In this document: positions 60,756 through 64,000 of the stretch, in pieces
Layout: each line of letters begins with the position of its first letter
How positions within the stretch are numbered: the first letter of the stretch is position 1
Notes under the pieces: model-generated
Databases searched by the model: none
The model's input: only the letters and a program-made list of their open reading frames with translations
What the model was told of the DNA's origin: nothing
Program-made: the position numbers and the translations under genes
Assembly (NCBI GenBank): GCA_016699555.1
Contig: CP064981.1
Span: forward strand, 186,001 to 250,000
From: Candidatus Iainarchaeum sp.
Lineage (GTDB): Archaea; Iainarchaeota; Iainarchaeia; Iainarchaeales; VGJJ01
Length of the DNA: 64,000 nt
Direction of reading: 5' to 3'

Positions 60756-60975
60756 ACAATTCGTCTCGACTTTTGTAGAGCAGCTTACCCAGTTTGTATC
60801 CCTTCTCAAGCCTTTCGACGGCGGACTTCCGTAGGTTCTCTAATTCTACTTCTTCGATTAATTTTTGCATCCCGAACTCGATTCCTTTTTGCAGCGCCCC
60901 TTTGTTCGTGCCGAATTTTATTGCGACGGCTTTTCGGAAGCGCGTTTCAATCGTGTCGCTAATGGAAGTTGTCAT
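60742..60975 (-). CDS. vapB: VapB-type antitoxin, ribbon-helix-helix-like
   Basis: 77 residues. The N terminus (TTSISDTIETRFRKAVAIKFGTNKGALQKGIEFGMQKLIEE) fits a short ribbon-helix-helix DNA-binding domain. The C-terminal basic/acidic helix (RKSAVERLEKGYKLGKLLYKSRDELYDRD) would bind and block VapC. The ATG at 60975 is preferred over 60984 because the TATA-like sequence (about 60990-61000) sits about 22 bases upstream. Autoregulation by the VapBC complex at this promoter is expected. Confidence 0.82.
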   Translation of the reverse strand: MTTSISDTIETRFRKAVAIKFGTNKGALQKGIEFGMQKLIEEVELENLRKSAVERLEKGYKLGKLLYKSRDELYDRD

Positions 60976-61029
60976 GATGCCCATATAGGTATATTTATAT
61001 CAAACACATACTTAAATATATTGGGCAAG

Positions 61030-63198
61030 TCATGAATGGTCGAACAACGTCTTCTGTTCCTTCAGCTGCGCATCGATTTTCTTCTTTGCCCCTTTCTCTA
61101 TTTCCGCACCCAATTGCTTCTTCACCGTAATAGCCACGGCGGTACCGATAATTTTAGCCAAGTTCTCTACCGAAGCCTGCTTCACATCCGCGACCGTCTT
61201 GATGCCGGAATTGAACAAGCGACGTGCACGCACGCGACCGATCCCGCGCAGCTCGCACAACAAGACCAATTCTTCCTTGATCCCCGAAGACAAGCGCTTG
61301 CGCATGCGCGAAAGCAACCCTGTGTGCTGCTGAGCACCCACGAGAGGGGCTAATTCCACCGCACTATATGCCAACCAGTCCACAATCTGCAGTTTTGCAC
61401 GAATAATTCCAGGCTGGATATTGAAATCATCCAATAACTGCTGCTCCGGCGTCTCGTTCGTCCATGCATCCAAGAACTTCGCCGTTTGGAACTTCTGCAC
61501 CAGCTGCGTATCCGTGAACATCGCCTCCGAAGAAGTGATGGGAAGCTCTGCCCAACGGGATTGCAACTCCTCCCAAACCAAGGCCTCATCCTTCGTCTTC
61601 ACATTCAAATAAGGGCGCGCCTCCGTCGTGTCGACGAGCGCAAACAGCGCACCAAAGTGATTCAAATCCATCTTCTTCAGCGCAGCAATCAAATCAGCAG
61701 CCGAGAGAGGATCCAAATACAATTCCGCGACGCGGGAACCGATTTTCGTCGTCCAAAAGCGGTTCTCTTCTCCCTCAATGAAACCCAACTCCGAAAGTTC
61801 CTTTACTAAGCCGCGCAACATGCGGAAGAGATTGTCCGTGTTCTTGTACTGGAACGCATACAACGTCTTGGAAAAGAAATCATCCATGCTCTGCGTGTCA
61901 AAAATGAAACGCGAAGCGATCAATCCCAGCAAATGCATGCGCAAAATAGGTTCTCTTCCCACTTGCGAAGAGACAGGCTCCATCTCGCCGCGGATATATT
62001 CTTCCATCACCGCGCTCGCTTCCAATTCATTCTTGCAGAGCACAATGCTCTCTCCCGCAGAATCATATTTGGGACGACCCGCGCGACCGGCCATCTGACG
62101 GTACTCGCGAATGGGAATGGGTACCATCCCCCCAAAATCGAAGCGATGCAACGAAGTGATGATTACCCTGAATGAGGGCAGATTAACCCCTGCCGCCAAC
62201 GTCGGAGTGGCCGAAATCGTCTTGATGGCCCCGGCGCGGAAACCATTCTCGATCAATGAGCGTTGCGTCTGCACTAGCCCCGCGTGATGGAATGCCGCCC
62301 CATTCTGCACCAGCGCGGAAAGCTTCTTGCATTGCTCGGTGGGAGACTCCAATGCATTCTCAATCTTCTTGGCGATCTTCACCAATTCCTTCTTGTCTTC
62401 GATTGTGAGGAATTTCTGCACCACTGCAGCGGATTGCTTCGCCAGCGACTCGGCACGCGGACGCGTATTCGCAAATACGAGCGCCTGCTTCTTCTTCTCC
62501 AACGTATTGGAAAGCATCGCCTCGATCGGATCGTCCTCGCGCGTCTTTTCTCGCGCGTTATCCTTGAACTCGATCGTGCTCTCATAGTGCACGCCTTCCT
62601 TCAAGGGGACGGGACGGTAATTGGACTGGATCAATTCCGCTTGCAACCATGCAGCCAACTCATCCGAATTAGGGATCGTGGCAGAGAGCGCAATGATCTG
62701 CAATTTGGGATTCAGGATGCGCAGCTTCGTAATGATCATCTCGAGCGTAGGCCCGCGATCGCTATCCAGTTCGTGCACTTCATCGATGATCAATGTACCC
62801 AATTGCTGCAACCAATCGGCGCGATGAACCAATAGCGAATTTAGTTTTTCATAGGTCGTGAAAACAAAATCGTATTGCGAGAGATACTTGGAAGAAGAAT
62901 CCATGTCTCCCGTCGCAACCGCCATGCGGATGTTCTGCTGCTTGGAATACTTGTCCTGGAAATCAGTATAGTGCTCGTTCGCCAACGCGCGCAAGGGGCA
63001 CGTGTACATGGCCTTCTTGCGCTTGTTGAGGATGGAATTCAACCCCGTGAGCTCGGCAATGATCGTCTTACCGGAAGCCGTCGGAGAGGCCACGACCATA
63101 TTCTTGCCATCCCAAGGCGCTTGTAGCACTAACTGCTGCATGGGATTGTAGTCCGAAAAACCATTGGTCTGCTGCACCAGCTCAGGGATGTTAACCAT
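61030..63198 (-). CDS. Hel308-type Ski2-like DNA helicase
   Basis: 722 residues. SF2 motifs are VVASPTASGKTIIAEL (I), TCPLRALANEHY (Ia), LIIDEVHELDSDRGPT (II, DEVH), IALSATIPN (III), HHAGLVQTQR and QMAGRAGRPKYD (VI). A ratchet-like region follows. The C-terminal helix-hairpin-helix has CELRGIGRVRARRLFNSGIKTVADVKQASVENL. Hel308 acts at stalled replication forks. The Q-motif-like NPMQQLVLQ lies at the start. The ATG at 63198 is used, not the TTG at 63204. Confidence 0.9.
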   Translation of the reverse strand: MVNIPELVQQTNGFSDYNPMQQLVLQAPWDGKNMVVASPTASGKTIIAELTGLNSILNKRKKAMYTCPLRALANEHYTDFQDKYSKQQNIRMAVATGDMDSSSKYLSQYDFVFTTYEKLNSLLVHRADWLQQLGTLIIDEVHELDSDRGPTLEMIITKLRILNPKLQIIALSATIPNSDELAAWLQAELIQSNYRPVPLKEGVHYESTIEFKDNAREKTREDDPIEAMLSNTLEKKKQALVFANTRPRAESLAKQSAAVVQKFLTIEDKKELVKIAKKIENALESPTEQCKKLSALVQNGAAFHHAGLVQTQRSLIENGFRAGAIKTISATPTLAAGVNLPSFRVIITSLHRFDFGGMVPIPIREYRQMAGRAGRPKYDSAGESIVLCKNELEASAVMEEYIRGEMEPVSSQVGREPILRMHLLGLIASRFIFDTQSMDDFFSKTLYAFQYKNTDNLFRMLRGLVKELSELGFIEGEENRFWTTKIGSRVAELYLDPLSAADLIAALKKMDLNHFGALFALVDTTEARPYLNVKTKDEALVWEELQSRWAELPITSSEAMFTDTQLVQKFQTAKFLDAWTNETPEQQLLDDFNIQPGIIRAKLQIVDWLAYSAVELAPLVGAQQHTGLLSRMRKRLSSGIKEELVLLCELRGIGRVRARRLFNSGIKTVADVKQASVENLAKIIGTAVAITVKKQLGAEIEKGAKKKIDAQLKEQKTLFDHS

Positions 63199-63274
63199 AG
63201 TCAAATGGCGTAAGAAGGGGATTTTAATGCCATTCCGAGAAGAACGCCAAAGGCCTCAGCAAGAGCGGATGAGA

Positions 63275-64000
63275 CTACCATTTCAGCGGCTGGTCCTGCA
63301 CATACTCTTTGTTCATGCGGATGCATATCGCAGCGCGCTGCAATTCCTGTCCCAAATAGAACGCATGATCGATACGCGAAATCAGATTCGAGTGAGCCAG
63401 TTGCGTGAATAATTCCTCCAACAACTGCTTCTCATCCATCTTCGTGTTATGGAAAATAAAAGGCGTCTTTTTCCCGTCAGGCGTAAAGTGCTGCAAGAGA
63501 ATCAACTTCTCCCCTTCTTTCACTCCCGGAACAATCGAAATCACGAAGTTGCCGCGTGGGTCGGGAGAGAAGCGATAGTTTCCCGCCAAATAATGCTTCT
63601 TCAACACCTCTTTGGCTTCTTCCCAGCGCGGCTGATAGACATGCGCCGAAACGGAAAGACAAACCATTTGGCCAGCGGGAAGGCCCACTTCGCGCGCCAT
63701 CATCTGTTGCAACTCTCGAAGGCCATACATGTTGAGCGGCCAACCCTCATACATGTCATGCGAACGAAACGAACACGTCTGATGCAACTTTCCATGCGAA
63801 ACACTCCACACGATCTGCGTCAAGCAAGGAGGATTCTTATTCTGCTTCTGATCCTCATCCAGTCTCCACGTCACGGCGATCGCGCGGCGCGTGTAAGGGA
63901 CTTCCTTCAAGTAATCAATGGCATTCTGCACCTGATCGATGCGCTCGCGCAAGCGCGAACCATACGTATAAACCACATTCTCGGGCTTTTCATGCGAAGT
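63275..64000 (-). CDS. thyA: Archaeal thymidylate synthase ThyA (5' part beyond window)
   Basis: 242 residues are visible, and the coding frame continues past base 64000, so the N terminus is missing. The catalytic Cys lies in NKNPPCLTQIVWSVSHGKL. The dUMP-binding segment is TCSFRSHDMYEGWPLNMYGLRELQQMM, as in the short archaeal ThyA type. It converts dUMP to dTMP. Its supply enzymes dUTPase and dCTP deaminase are at 15.9-16.9 kb in the same window. Confidence 0.9.
   Translation of the reverse strand, partial: TSHEKPENVVYTYGSRLRERIDQVQNAIDYLKEVPYTRRAIAVTWRLDEDQKQNKNPPCLTQIVWSVSHGKLHQTCSFRSHDMYEGWPLNMYGLRELQQMMAREVGLPAGQMVCLSVSAHVYQPRWEEAKEVLKKHYLAGNYRFSPDPRGNFVISIVPGVKEGEKLILLQHFTPDGKKTPFIFHNTKMDEKQLLEELFTQLAHSNLISRIDHAFYLGQELQRAAICIRMNKEYVQDQPLKW

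Overview
The window is archaeal chromosome with genes packed on both strands, little intergenic space and roughly balanced base composition. Archaeal markers are the D-family DNA polymerase (DP1 and DP2), Orc1/Cdc6, Rpo7 and Spt4, ribosomal proteins L7Ae, S28e, L24e, S6e, S24e, S27ae and S3ae, aIF2 gamma, aIF5B-type IF2, Kae1 and Bud32, CDP-archaeol synthase, SepF, an archaeosortase and class III signal peptide pilins. Many genes start a few bases after the expected transcription start, about 25 bases downstream of an A/T-rich TATA-like box, so leaderless mRNAs seem common. The pilin type and the many orphan secreted proteins would fit a DPANN lineage (Diapherotrites or Micrarchaeota-like), but this is inference and the lineage is not fixed by the window.

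Layout. 1-13.2 kb is a surface or pilus region: a VirB11/PilT-type ATPase, two TadC/FlaJ-type membrane proteins, a class III signal peptide pilin, two KaiC-like proteins (one without a P-loop), several secreted or anchored proteins (one with a frameshift) and a tandem pair of small membrane coiled-coil proteins. 13.3-24.8 kb is an information-processing region: YbaK-type deacylase, L7Ae-S28e-L24e-NDK, dUTPase, dCTP deaminase, IF2, S6e, aIF2 gamma, Fcf1-like PIN protein, Rpo7-Spt4-S24e-S27ae, CPBP protease and Kae1. 24.8-28.3 kb holds an FAD synthetase-like protein, a 47-residue Arg/Thr/Ala repeat protein, a 609-residue lipoprotein made of 22 two-cysteine repeats, and a membrane zinc protease. 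28.3-33 kb is a heat-shock locus: a winged-helix regulator divergent from an orphan gene and grpE-dnaK-dnaJ, with palindromic operators between. 33-39.2 kb carries ValRS, a lipoprotein, Bud32, S15, S3ae and a DUF92 protein.

39.2-44.3 kb is the most system-like accessory region: three proteins ending in the phosphohistidine swivelling domain of PEP synthase. One keeps an ATP-grasp domain, one replaces it with a winged helix, and one has neither. The first two are divergent across a perfect 17-bp palindrome. 44.3-50.4 kb encodes SppA, CarS, archaeosortase, SecD-SecF and a Nog1 GTPase. 50.4-64 kb has two secreted orphans, UPF0147, DP1-DP2, a membrane protein, SepF, Orc1/Cdc6, a VapBC pair, a Hel308-type helicase and an archaeal ThyA that runs off the end.

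A structured intergenic element recurs at 13.8-14.0 kb (tandem 85-bp units), 49.3 kb and 57.5 kb (opposite strand). It is a chain of hairpins A-B-C with constant loops and linker but different, compensated stems. This covariation suggests selection on a folded RNA or single-stranded DNA and is the main candidate for something undescribed. No tRNA, rRNA, CRISPR array or insertion sequence was recognised.
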